Part shown: positions 1 through 7,232 of the stretch, piece by piece | Numbering within the stretch: position 1 is the stretch's first letter | Layout of the letters: each line of letters starts with the position of its first letter | Assembly: GCF_016616235.1 (NCBI RefSeq) | Contig: NZ_CP067100.1 | Span: 3,283,001-3,347,000, forward strand | Direction of reading: 5' to 3' | Origin: Bradyrhizobium diazoefficiens | Lineage (GTDB): Bacteria; Pseudomonadota; Alphaproteobacteria; Rhizobiales; Xanthobacteraceae | DNA length: 64,000 nt | The notes under the pieces: model-generated | What the model saw: the letters and a program-made list of their open reading frames with translations, nothing else | Database searches by the model: none | Told to the model about the DNA's origin: nothing | Position numbers and translations under genes: made by a program

Positions 1-1
1 G

Positions 2-907
2 TTTGGCGGGTTCGTCGGTTTCGAGTGGGTGGAGGCGTCGGGGAATTTCGCGATCCTGAGCGGCCTCTTCACGGCGATCGCGCTGCTGCTTCTGCTGCCT
101 CAGCCAGCTGCCTCGGACCATCCCGGTTATCGCTTGCAGCTCGCCGGTGCGGCGCTGCTCGGTCTCGTGACCTCGTTCAAGCTGGTGTTCTTTCCGGTGC
201 TGGCCGCGCTCTATTTCCTGCCGCTGCCGCGCCGCCGCAAGCTGGCGCTGATCGCGGCGGCGACGTTCAGCTTCGCATTGCCGATCTTGATATCGCGCCT
301 GTTCTATCCCGATCTGTTCGCGAGCTGGCAGCTCGCGATGGCCGGCAAGATCCCCGACCAGCACGTCGTCGAATTGTTCGAGACCAATCCGTCGCTGCTG
401 CTGCTGGTGCACGATCTCACGCATGCCGTCGGCCTCGGTGACAGCAAGCCGGTTATGTTCGCGGTCTATGCGCTCGCGGCCCTCGTGCTCGTGCTCGGGC
501 CGTTCGCCCTGTCGGTCCTGCGCGCGGCCGGGGGCCAGCCGGCGCGCGACGGAGAATCGGTCCTGACGCGGCTCGACCGCTGGCTGATCGATCATCCCCG
601 CGCTGCGATGCGCATCACTGTGTTTGCGATGTTTGCGCTCTATCTCACTTCGCCGCGTCTCAAGGAATATGCCTTCTTCGAGCTCGCGATCTATGCCGCG
701 ATCCTCGTCGTCGATCTCCCGGCCATGGCGCTCGGCGCCTTCCTCATCGTCGGCGTGGCCTTTCCGGCGCTGATCTCGATCCTCGGGATGGCGTTCGAGG
801 GCAGCTTCATCCTGCTCATCGTCGGCCTGATCTGCTTCTGGATCCTGCTGTTCGATCTCCGCAGAATCCTCGCCAAACCAGCTATCTGCAAACAAGGTAT
901 CCGATAG
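2..907 (+). CDS. GT87-type (DUF2029) membrane glycosyltransferase, 5' end missing
   Basis: The reading frame is open from the first bases of the window, so the true start lies upstream; the GTG at 29 is internal. The visible 301 residues are very hydrophobic with many predicted membrane helices and short charged loops, such as a PRRRK loop. This matches integral-membrane glycosyltransferases of the DUF2029/GT87 class, which use polyprenyl-phosphate sugars; that role is inferred from the family and no substrate is visible. The protein aligns along its whole visible length with the next gene (shared FEWV, SGNFAI, FKLV, LDRWLIDHPR and RLKEYAFFELA blocks). The stop codon TAG at 905-907 overlaps the next gene's GTG by one base, so the two are translationally coupled. 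The C-termini of the two copies differ. Confidence 0.75.
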   Translation, partial: FGGFVGFEWVEASGNFAILSGLFTAIALLLLLPQPAASDHPGYRLQLAGAALLGLVTSFKLVFFPVLAALYFLPLPRRRKLALIAAATFSFALPILISRLFYPDLFASWQLAMAGKIPDQHVVELFETNPSLLLLVHDLTHAVGLGDSKPVMFAVYALAALVLVLGPFALSVLRAAGGQPARDGESVLTRLDRWLIDHPRAAMRITVFAMFALYLTSPRLKEYAFFELAIYAAILVVDLPAMALGAFLIVGVAFPALISILGMAFEGSFILLIVGLICFWILLFDLRRILAKPAICKQGIR

Positions 908-2265
908 TGTCCGATGTCACCGGTGCAGCACGATGGTTGCAACCCTCGGCCGATACGGCTGCGCGGCGGAACGTCGGGCTTGCCTGCCTGATCGCGCTCA
1001 TGGCGCTGCTGGTGGTCGGCAATCTCGCCAGCGACGCCGCGCTCGATCTGGAACTCGGCTGGGACGTGCGCGTCAACTGCGCGGCGGTCGACGCGCATAT
1101 CGGTGGGCTCGATCCCTATTTCGTGAAAAATCTGAAGGGCACGAACTTCTCTTATCCCTACCTGCCGGTGACGCTGGACGCCTTCCGTCCGCTGTGCGCC
1201 GGCGATTTTCTCGTCGGTCATTACCGCGGCATCTATTTCGTCCTTGCGATGGTCTGCGGTCTGCTGCTGCCCGGGCTCGGCCGCGGGCGCGGCGGCCCGC
1301 GTGATGTTGCGCTCAGGGGCCTCTGGGGGCTCGGCGCGTTCGTCGGCTTCGAATGGGTCCTGGTCTCGGGCAATTTCGCCATCATGAGCGGCGCGCTGAC
1401 GGCGGCCGCCCTGGCGCTGCTGCTTCGCTCGACGCCGTCAGACGCGGACGCTGATCGGGGCTTCGGCGCGCGCCTCGCCGGCGCTGCGCTGCTCGGCCTC
1501 GTCGCCTCGTTCAAGCTGGTGTACAGCCCCGTGCTGGCCGCGCTCTATTTTCTGCCGCTGGCGCGCCGGCAAAAGCTCGGTTTGATCGCGGCCGCGACCG
1601 CAGGCCTGGCATTGCCGGTCCTGCTCTCGATGGGGCTCTATCCGGATCTGTTTGCGAGCTGGCTGCTCGCGATCAAAGGTCAAATTCCCGACCAGCATAC
1701 GGTCTATGTGATGGACACCACGCCCTCGCTGCTGCTGCTGGCGCAGGGCGCCCTGGATCATGCCGGGCTTGGCGGCAGCAAGCCGGTCGTGTTCGCGGCC
1801 TACGCGCTTGCCGCGGTCGCGCTGGTGCTCGCGCCGTTTGCCCTGGTCGTGCTGCGCATTGCTGGCGGACTGGCGCGCGCTGAAGACTCTTTCCCGGCCC
1901 GGCTCGATCGCTGGCTGATCGATCATCCGCGCCTTGCGCTGCGGATCACCGTGCTGGCGATGTATGGGCTCTATCTCTGCGCGCCGCGCCTGAAGGAATA
2001 TGCCTTCTTCGAGCTGGCGCTGTATGGCGCCATCCTCATCGTCGATCTTCCTGCCGCAACCCTTGTCGCCGTCCTGACCATCGGCATTGCCATCCCGACG
2101 TTGGTCTCGCAGTCGGGCATGCCGATCCAAGGCAGCTTCGTCCAGATATCTGCCGCGCTGGCTTGCTTCTGGATCATGCTGCGGGCGCTGCCGGGCGCGT
2201 CAGTTCAGGTGGTGCGGGCAGCCGGGGTCGAACCGGCACAGCGCTTGCGCACCGAGGGATTTTAA
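907..2265 (+). CDS. GT87-type (DUF2029) membrane glycosyltransferase, tandem paralogue
   Basis: This 452-residue protein starts at GTG 907 within the stop codon of the preceding paralogue. It has an N-terminal cytoplasmic stretch, a first helix near residues 25-45, and many further helices, as expected for GT-C fold glycosyltransferases. The loop after the first helix holds the acidic LELGWDVRV segment, where GT-C enzymes usually carry catalytic Asp residues. The last ~17 codons (VRAAGVEPAQRLRTEGF) are read antisense through the tRNA-Leu gene at 2210-2298. They have no counterpart in the paralogue, so the natural C-terminus was probably replaced by whatever frame lay downstream. Function beyond membrane glycosyl transfer is not visible. 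Confidence 0.75.
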   Translation: MSDVTGAARWLQPSADTAARRNVGLACLIALMALLVVGNLASDAALDLELGWDVRVNCAAVDAHIGGLDPYFVKNLKGTNFSYPYLPVTLDAFRPLCAGDFLVGHYRGIYFVLAMVCGLLLPGLGRGRGGPRDVALRGLWGLGAFVGFEWVLVSGNFAIMSGALTAAALALLLRSTPSDADADRGFGARLAGAALLGLVASFKLVYSPVLAALYFLPLARRQKLGLIAAATAGLALPVLLSMGLYPDLFASWLLAIKGQIPDQHTVYVMDTTPSLLLLAQGALDHAGLGGSKPVVFAAYALAAVALVLAPFALVVLRIAGGLARAEDSFPARLDRWLIDHPRLALRITVLAMYGLYLCAPRLKEYAFFELALYGAILIVDLPAATLVAVLTIGIAIPTLVSQSGMPIQGSFVQISAALACFWIMLRALPGASVQVVRAAGVEPAQRLRTEGF

Positions 2266-2298
2266 GTCCCTTGCGTCTACCAATTCCGCCATGCCCGC
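2210..2298 (-). tRNA. tRNA-Leu (anticodon UAA)
   Basis: The reverse strand reads a complete class II tRNA. The acceptor arms GCGGGCA and TGCCCGC pair perfectly. A D-arm holds TGGTAGAC. The anticodon stem GGGA/TCCC closes the loop CTTAAAA with anticodon TAA. A long variable arm is followed by the T-arm GGTTCGACCCC. The discriminator A and CCA end are encoded at 2213-2210. The long variable arm and anticodon identify leucine UAA. The 3' half overlaps, antisense, the end of the GT87 gene. Confidence 0.96.
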
Positions 2299-2472
2299 TT
2301 GATCCAACGGGATCAAACACTTAAGTCCACATCCGGCGGTCTGGAATTGGGCTTTGCATCGCCGGAAGGGGTGGCTCTTCCATAAGCGAGCCGGACGCAC
2401 AAGGCAAAGCCTCAATCCGGACATCTGTTGTTGCTTTAGGCATTCTCAATCCACGGGGACTATTCATCCGGC

Positions 2473-2901
2473 ATGGCTGCTTCGTTGATCCACCGCCTGC
2501 GCGGCTTTGGCGCGCCTCTCGTGATGCTCGCCTCGTCCGCCGCGCTGTGTGGCTGCGCCGGGATGAGCGAGACGGTCGCGCCCGCCTTTGCCGATCCCGG
2601 CAAGTACGAATTGTACGACTGCAAGCAGCTCGAGGCCGAACGCAAGTCGCTTGCGAGCCGCACCGCCGAATTGCAGAAGCTGATGGACAAGGCGGAAACC
2701 GGCGCCGGAGGCGCGGTCGTGTCCGAGCTCGCCTATCGCAACGACTACGTCTCGCTGCGCGGGCAGGCGCAATTCGCCGAAGACGCCTGGCGCCGCAACA
2801 AGTGCCGGGAGACGCCGCCGGAGGCGGCAGCACCGGCTGCACCGCCGTCGCCCGCGGCTGCCGCCAAGCCCGCGCCGAAATCCGGCAAGGCGGTCCGCTG
2901 A
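2473..2901 (+). CDS. small putative lipoprotein with Ala/Pro-rich tail
   Basis: A 142-residue protein whose N-terminus has a positively charged segment, a hydrophobic run and a lipobox-like LCGC ending near residue 28, so it is probably a lipid-anchored periplasmic protein. The middle (residues ~45-85) looks helical (CKQLEAERKSLASRTAELQK). The last ~35 residues are Ala/Pro/Lys rich (PEAAAPAAPPSPAAAAKPA), typical of a periplasmic linker. Two further Cys residues (in YDCKQ and NKCRE) could form a disulfide. No enzymatic domain is recognised. It lies between the tRNA and a convergent monooxygenase gene. Confidence 0.65.
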   Translation: MAASLIHRLRGFGAPLVMLASSAALCGCAGMSETVAPAFADPGKYELYDCKQLEAERKSLASRTAELQKLMDKAETGAGGAVVSELAYRNDYVSLRGQAQFAEDAWRRNKCRETPPEAAAPAAPPSPAAAAKPAPKSGKAVR

Positions 2902-2926
2902 GGTTCAGCGCCACACGCGCGCCGCG

Positions 2927-4129
2927 TCAGGGCCGCCAGGAGTAGATCCAATCCTGCCGCGCCAGCATGCGCCCCTCGCCGAGCGCGCGGATCGCAACAT
3001 CGCGCGCGAGCGCAAGCGGCCCGCCGAGATGGTAGATGCGGCCCTGCTGCCGCGCGGTCCGCTGCACCCGCCGCACGCGCGTCTCGCGCATCCGGCCATA
3101 TTGCTTCAGCGCGGCCGTGACGCCGGCGGCAGACTCGGCGGCTTCAAGACTGAGATGCTGCGCGAGCACCGCGGCATCCTCGATCGCCATGCCGGCGCCT
3201 TGCGCGGCGAACGGCAGCATCGCATGCACGGCATCGCCGAGCAGCGCGACCGGGCCCTTGCTCCAGGGACAGCCGTCGGGCACGCTGAACAGCGCCCATT
3301 TCCGCCAGCTGTCGACCGCAGCCAGCATCATCCGCGCCGGCGGCGGCCAGCGCGGCGCGGCGAAGGCGTCCATCACCTCGAAGGGATCGCCGGGCGTGCT
3401 CCAGCCCGGCCTGTTCCAGGTGCCCGGCAGCACCGCAACCACGTTGATCTGGCGACCGCCCGCGATCGGGTAGGCGACGAGATGGGCGTTCGGTCCCATC
3501 CAGAGCTGCACCCGGCGCGAAGTGTACTCCTTCGGCAGCTGCGTCGCCTCGATCGTGCCGCGCCAGGCGATCAGCCCGGAGAAGCGCGGCTGCACCTCGG
3601 GAAACAGATGCTGGCGGACCGTGGACCAGATGCCGTCCGCGCCGATCAATGCGCTGGCGAGATCGCTGCGGCGGATCGTGCCGCTGCGATGGACCACCGT
3701 CAGCCCCTTGGCGTGGGGCGCGACGTCCTCGAAGGTCGCACCCAGCTTCAGGTCGACGTCGGGATGATCGGCGACAGCGCCGGCCAGCGCCGATTGCAGG
3801 TCGGCGCGGTGCACCACCCAATAGGGGGCGCCGGCGCGCGCCGAGGCCGCCTCGCCGAGCGGCATCCGCAGCAGCTCGCCGCCGGCGCGCGCGCTCATGA
3901 TCGAGACCGCTTCCGGGACAACGGCGCGCAGTTTGAGGCGTTCGGTGAGGCCGAGCTCGACCAGCACGCGGCTGGCATTGGGGGAGAGTTGCAGGCCGGC
4001 GCCGACGTCCTCGAGCCGCTCGACCTTTTCCAGCACGACGATGCGGAAGCCGCGGGCCGCGAGCGCAAGCGCGGCCGTCAGTCCACCGATGCCGGCTCCG
4101 GCAATGACAATCGTTCGGGAGAGCGCCAC
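2927..4129 (-). CDS. FAD-dependent monooxygenase (salicylate hydroxylase / UbiH-like)
   Basis: A 400-residue flavoprotein of the class A aromatic hydroxylase family. It has the Rossmann dinucleotide motif GAGIGGLTAALALA near the N-terminus, the mid-protein GADGIWSTVR motif that contacts FAD and NAD(P)H, and the GDAVHAMLPFAAQGAGMAIE motif that binds FAD ribityl near residue 290. These enzymes hydroxylate aromatic rings with NAD(P)H and O2; the substrate cannot be read from sequence. The start is GTG at 4129. The gene follows the zf-CHCC gene at a 19-bp gap on the same strand, so they probably share a transcript. Confidence 0.88.
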   Translation of the reverse strand: MALSRTIVIAGAGIGGLTAALALAARGFRIVVLEKVERLEDVGAGLQLSPNASRVLVELGLTERLKLRAVVPEAVSIMSARAGGELLRMPLGEAASARAGAPYWVVHRADLQSALAGAVADHPDVDLKLGATFEDVAPHAKGLTVVHRSGTIRRSDLASALIGADGIWSTVRQHLFPEVQPRFSGLIAWRGTIEATQLPKEYTSRRVQLWMGPNAHLVAYPIAGGRQINVVAVLPGTWNRPGWSTPGDPFEVMDAFAAPRWPPPARMMLAAVDSWRKWALFSVPDGCPWSKGPVALLGDAVHAMLPFAAQGAGMAIEDAAVLAQHLSLEAAESAAGVTAALKQYGRMRETRVRRVQRTARQQGRIYHLGGPLALARDVAIRALGEGRMLARQDWIYSWRP

Positions 4130-4148
4130 CCCTGACCGACAGTGCCGG

Positions 4149-4394
4149 TCAGGCTGCCTTATCCTTCAGCACGCATTCCGGCGGGCGGGCTTCGCCCGGC
4201 TTCAGGTCGGCTGCGAAGCGGTACAGCGTCGAGCAGTACGGGCAGATGATCTCGTTGTCGTTGCCGAGGTCGAGGAAGACGTGCGGATGATCGAACGGAG
4301 GGTTGGCGCCCACGCACATGAACTCTTGCGAGCCGATCTCGATGACGGCAACGCCGGCATCGTTGTGGAAGTGCGGGACGACATGGTCGGACAT
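4149..4394 (-). CDS. zinc-finger domain protein, zf-CHCC family (NDUFS6-like)
   Basis: An 81-residue protein with the C-x8-H-x(n)-CPYC arrangement: Cys in FMCVGA, His in FDHPH and the pair in IICPYCSTLYRF. This is the signature of the zf-CHCC family, which includes the mitochondrial complex I subunit NDUFS6 and its alphaproteobacterial relatives. The likely role is a zinc-binding accessory subunit of NADH:quinone oxidoreductase (family knowledge). The complex I operon itself is not in this window. A good Shine-Dalgarno (AGGATGAG) precedes the ATG at 4394. It is the first gene of a two-gene unit with the monooxygenase. Confidence 0.85.
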   Translation of the reverse strand: MSDHVVPHFHNDAGVAVIEIGSQEFMCVGANPPFDHPHVFLDLGNDNEIICPYCSTLYRFAADLKPGEARPPECVLKDKAA

Positions 4395-4725
4395 CGGAAC
4401 TCATCCTGGAGTGGCAATGGCGGCAGACACAATCAAAAACTGACGCGGCATCTTTAAGGCGCCGCGGACCATACTGGCGGGTGCTGATGATTGCTAGTCC
4501 AGCGGAACCGAAAGGTTCGCAATGCCCCATGCTCATTTGCTCATGCAAATTCGACACAATCTTCCGGCCTGAGAGAAGCCCTTCTTTCGTCGGGGACGTT
4601 GTGTCGCAATTTTGGCATACTATGTCTGTGGACGTGCACATTTGCGACGAAAGACGAATCGTCCGGCGCAAGTCGAATTCAAGTCGATTGCAAGACGATT
4701 TCGAAGGACCGTCCAGGCTTTCAGC
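4395..4725. promoter_or_regulatory. divergent intergenic region with two inverted repeats
   Basis: 331 bases between divergent genes, less GC-rich than its surroundings. It contains GAACC-GAAA-GGTTC (about 4505-4518), a hairpin closed by a GAAA tetraloop, and ATTTGC-TCAT-GCAAAT (4535-4550), a perfect 6-bp inverted repeat. Either could be an operator or a leader structure. No coding sequence is convincing here; an in-frame extension of the downstream gene to 4612 has no Shine-Dalgarno and poor codon use. Confidence 0.4.
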
Positions 4726-5862
4726 ATGAAGTGGCTGCGAATCACCACAGCGTTGACCGGGATCGCGGCATGCAGCTTCATGCTCATGCAGGTCGCGCCG
4801 CATGCCCGCGAGGCCGGCAAGATCTTCGCCGCGCAGGACGATCCGGCCGCGCTGTCCGAGCTCAAGCTCGATGCGCTGCTGCGGCAGAACGACCGCCTGG
4901 TTCAGGACAATATCGAGGCCGCGCTCGCCGCTGGCGATGCCGATCTCGCCGACAGTTTCGTTGCGCTGGCACGTGACCGCAACATCGCGCTGCCCGATGA
5001 TCTTCTCAACCGTGTCAGCGACGCGGTCAAAGACCAAAACTCCACCTCGCAATTCGCCAAACGGTTCGCCACCGGTCTCGTCACCGGCAATGCCGACGAT
5101 GTCGCGAGCCTGTCCGGAACTGTCGCCGGCGATCTCTTCGTGATCGGCGACATCAGGGACGTCGTGCGCGAAGGCAAGCACCTTGTGATGGGCGAGGACA
5201 CCGACCGCCTGGTGCTGGGTCTTGCGACCGCCGGCCTTGCGGTGACGGCCGCGACCTACGTCTCCGTTGGCGGTGCCGCGCCGGTGCGTGCCGGGCTGAC
5301 GCTGGTGAAGGACGCCCGCAAGGTTGGGCGGCTCGGCGAGGGGCTCGCCGCATGGGCCGGCCGGTCCGCGCGCGAGGTGGTCGATACGCCCTCGCTCCAG
5401 AACGCCGTCGCCAAGGGCTCGGTGTTTCGCCCCGGCGAGACCGTCAGCGCGATCAAGGCCGCGTTCCGGGCCGAGAAGGCCGGCGCGCTGGTCCGGCTCG
5501 GCAAGGACGTCACCCGGGTTGCCGAAAAGACCGGCACCCGGGGCGCCATGGATACGCTGCGCATCGCCGAAGGTCCCAAGGACGTCGCGCGCGCGGCGCG
5601 GCTTGCGGAAGCGCAAGGCAGCAAGACCCGCGCGATCATGAAGCTGCTCGGCCGCGGTGCGCTGCTGCTGATCGGCGGCGCCTTCGATCTGGCACTCTGG
5701 CTGTTCGGTGCGGCGCTGACATTGTTCGGCCTGCTCTCTTCGATCAAGGCGACGACCGAGCGCATCACCCAAGGCTGGTGCGATCGCAGGCGGGCGCGGC
5801 GGCTCCGCCGGGCCCAGCTCGCGGCCGAGGCCGCTCTGGCGCACGCGGCCGTCAAGGCCTGA
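4726..5862 (+). CDS. hypothetical membrane-associated protein
   Basis: 378 residues from ATG 4726. This start was chosen because the protein then begins with a typical signal/anchor segment (MKWLRITTALTGIAACSFML). The middle has a hydrophobic stretch near residues 160-185 (LGLATAGLAVTAATYVSVGG) and the end has a long one near 310-345 (LLGRGALLLIGGAFDLALWL onward), followed by an Arg-rich cytoplasmic tail. The pattern suggests an inner-membrane protein with a periplasmic domain of ~140 residues. No named domain is recognised. A palindromic repeat follows 27 bp after the stop. Confidence 0.6.
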   Translation: MKWLRITTALTGIAACSFMLMQVAPHAREAGKIFAAQDDPAALSELKLDALLRQNDRLVQDNIEAALAAGDADLADSFVALARDRNIALPDDLLNRVSDAVKDQNSTSQFAKRFATGLVTGNADDVASLSGTVAGDLFVIGDIRDVVREGKHLVMGEDTDRLVLGLATAGLAVTAATYVSVGGAAPVRAGLTLVKDARKVGRLGEGLAAWAGRSAREVVDTPSLQNAVAKGSVFRPGETVSAIKAAFRAEKAGALVRLGKDVTRVAEKTGTRGAMDTLRIAEGPKDVARAARLAEAQGSKTRAIMKLLGRGALLLIGGAFDLALWLFGAALTLFGLLSSIKATTERITQGWCDRRRARRLRRAQLAAEAALAHAAVKA

Positions 5863-5889
5863 AGCACGACGCGCGTCAGGTTATCGTTT

Positions 5890-5938
5890 GAGCATGATGT
5901 TGCCGGAAAACCGCTGCACACTTTTCCGGATCATGCTC
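5890..5938. repeat. imperfect palindromic intergenic repeat (GAGCATGAT / ATCATGCTC)
   Basis: Outer arms GAGCATGAT and ATCATGCTC flank inner arms CCGGAAAA and TTTTCCGG, giving a long imperfect hairpin. The same design (GAGCATGATCCGGAAAA type) is familiar as a dispersed palindromic repeat in Bradyrhizobium and related Rhizobiales. It lies between two co-directional genes and may act as a transcript 3'-end stabiliser or weak terminator. No second full copy was seen in this window. Confidence 0.75.
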
Positions 5939-5974
5939 TAAGACCAGTCTCTCCCCTCAAGACCCGCGGAACTG

Positions 5975-6733
5975 ATGATGCCGAGCTTTCACAACGGCGC
6001 TGTTGAAATTGCCTATCTGGACGAAGGCGAGGGCGATCCGATCCTTCTCGTGCACGGCTTTGCCTCCAGCAAGAACGTGAACTGGGTTTATCCGACCTGG
6101 GTCTCGGAGCTGCGCAAGAACGGCCGGCGCGTGATCGCGCTCGACAATCGCGGCCACGGCGAAAGCGCAAAGCTCTACGAGCCCGCGCAATACTCGATCC
6201 CGACCATGGCCGGCGACGTGCTTGCGCTGATGGACCATCTCGCCATCCCGCGGGCCGACATCATGGGCTATTCGATGGGCGGGCGGATGACGGCGTGGCT
6301 CTCCCTCAACGAGCCGCAGCGCCTGCGCTCGGCGATCCTCGGCGGCATCGGCATCGGCGGCCTGATCGAGGGCACCGGGCCCGGCGAGAACGTCGCCAAG
6401 GCGCTGGAGGCGCCCTCGCTCGACGACGTCACCGATCCCGTCGGCCGCACGTTTCGCGCGTTTGCAGACCAGACCCGCTCCGACCGCCGCGCGCTCGCCG
6501 CCTGCCTGCGCGGCACGCGCGAGCTGATGACGAGGCAAGAAGCTGCGCGCATCGACGTGCCCGTGCTGATCGCCGTCGGCAGCGCCGACGACATCGCGGG
6601 CTCCGCCAGCGCGCTCGGCGCCATCATCCCGGGATCGGAAGTGCTCGACATTCCAGGCCGCGACCACATGCGCGCAGTCGGCGACAAGGTCTACAAATCA
6701 GGCGTGCTGGATTTCCTGTCACGCCGGGGCTGA
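5975..6733 (+). CDS. alpha/beta-fold hydrolase
   Basis: 252 residues with the canonical fold features: oxyanion-hole motif LVHGFASS near residue 28, the DNRGHGES strand/turn, the nucleophile elbow GYSMGG near residue 90, an acidic residue in VGSADD near 200, and the catalytic His in GRDHMRA near 230. It has no signal peptide and is therefore probably cytoplasmic. Substrate is unknown; relatives are esterases, C-C hydrolases or haloperoxidase-like enzymes. Tandem ATGs at 5975 and 5978 make the exact start uncertain by one codon. Confidence 0.87.
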   Translation: MMPSFHNGAVEIAYLDEGEGDPILLVHGFASSKNVNWVYPTWVSELRKNGRRVIALDNRGHGESAKLYEPAQYSIPTMAGDVLALMDHLAIPRADIMGYSMGGRMTAWLSLNEPQRLRSAILGGIGIGGLIEGTGPGENVAKALEAPSLDDVTDPVGRTFRAFADQTRSDRRALAACLRGTRELMTRQEAARIDVPVLIAVGSADDIAGSASALGAIIPGSEVLDIPGRDHMRAVGDKVYKSGVLDFLSRRG

Positions 6734-6842
6734 AGGCAATGTTGTCTGGGCGATGATGTTGTTGCCCAATATCCTGAAATGTCCCAAGTGGACGACGGAC
6801 AGCCTTTCCGCCTGTGCACACCAACCATCCGCAAGAAAGTAA

Positions 6843-7187
6843 ATGCCACGCCCACTCACCCCCAAAGAGCGTGATTTGGTTGCCTATGTTCTAGGTCATT
6901 CCTTGCCATTGCATAGTCAGTTTGATCTCGTTGAGGACATGAATGACGGTGGGATGGGTAGCCTTCGCTTTGTCGGTAGCCTAGACCGGCGGCTAGGCAA
7001 GTGCATTGGCGAAGCCGAATTCGACGATGCAGATGGTGTGCTAGTCTCGGTCGCGCTGAACGTCGATCAGCGAGGAGAATTGTTTGAGCTCGATCTTTGG
7101 AAAGTGGATTTTTCACCACTACAGCAGATCGCGCCCCTCGGTGAACTCCGCGCTCCGGCGTTAGGTCACCGTAAAATCTCAGATTAA
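6843..7187 (+). CDS. small hypothetical protein, DUF6984-like
   Basis: 114 residues beginning MPRPLTPKERDLVAYVLG and containing DGGMGSLRFVG, which I associate tentatively with the DUF6984 family; this assignment is from memory. It has no signal peptide or membrane helix and is acidic in the middle. Codon use and base composition are visibly less GC-biased than in neighbours, which suggests recent acquisition. A GAAAG sequence lies just before the ATG. It stands alone between an esterase-type hydrolase and a convergent histidine kinase. Confidence 0.55.
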   Translation: MPRPLTPKERDLVAYVLGHSLPLHSQFDLVEDMNDGGMGSLRFVGSLDRRLGKCIGEAEFDDADGVLVSVALNVDQRGELFELDLWKVDFSPLQQIAPLGELRAPALGHRKISD

Positions 7188-7232
7188 GCTCTGCTCGAAA
7201 CGTTCAAACAACTCCGCTCGGCTGGAGGTCCG

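Noticed and set aside
2200..2424. 74-residue minus-strand ORF containing AGMAELVDARDLKS
   Set aside because: This peptide is the classical mistranslation of a tRNA gene; the tRNA-Leu at 2210-2298 explains it.
4159..5844. 561-residue minus-strand ORF across a membrane protein gene and part of the zf-CHCC region
   Set aside because: It is antisense to a well-supported gene, rich in Arg/Gln/Gly as expected for the mirror of GC-rich codons, and has no recognisable motif.
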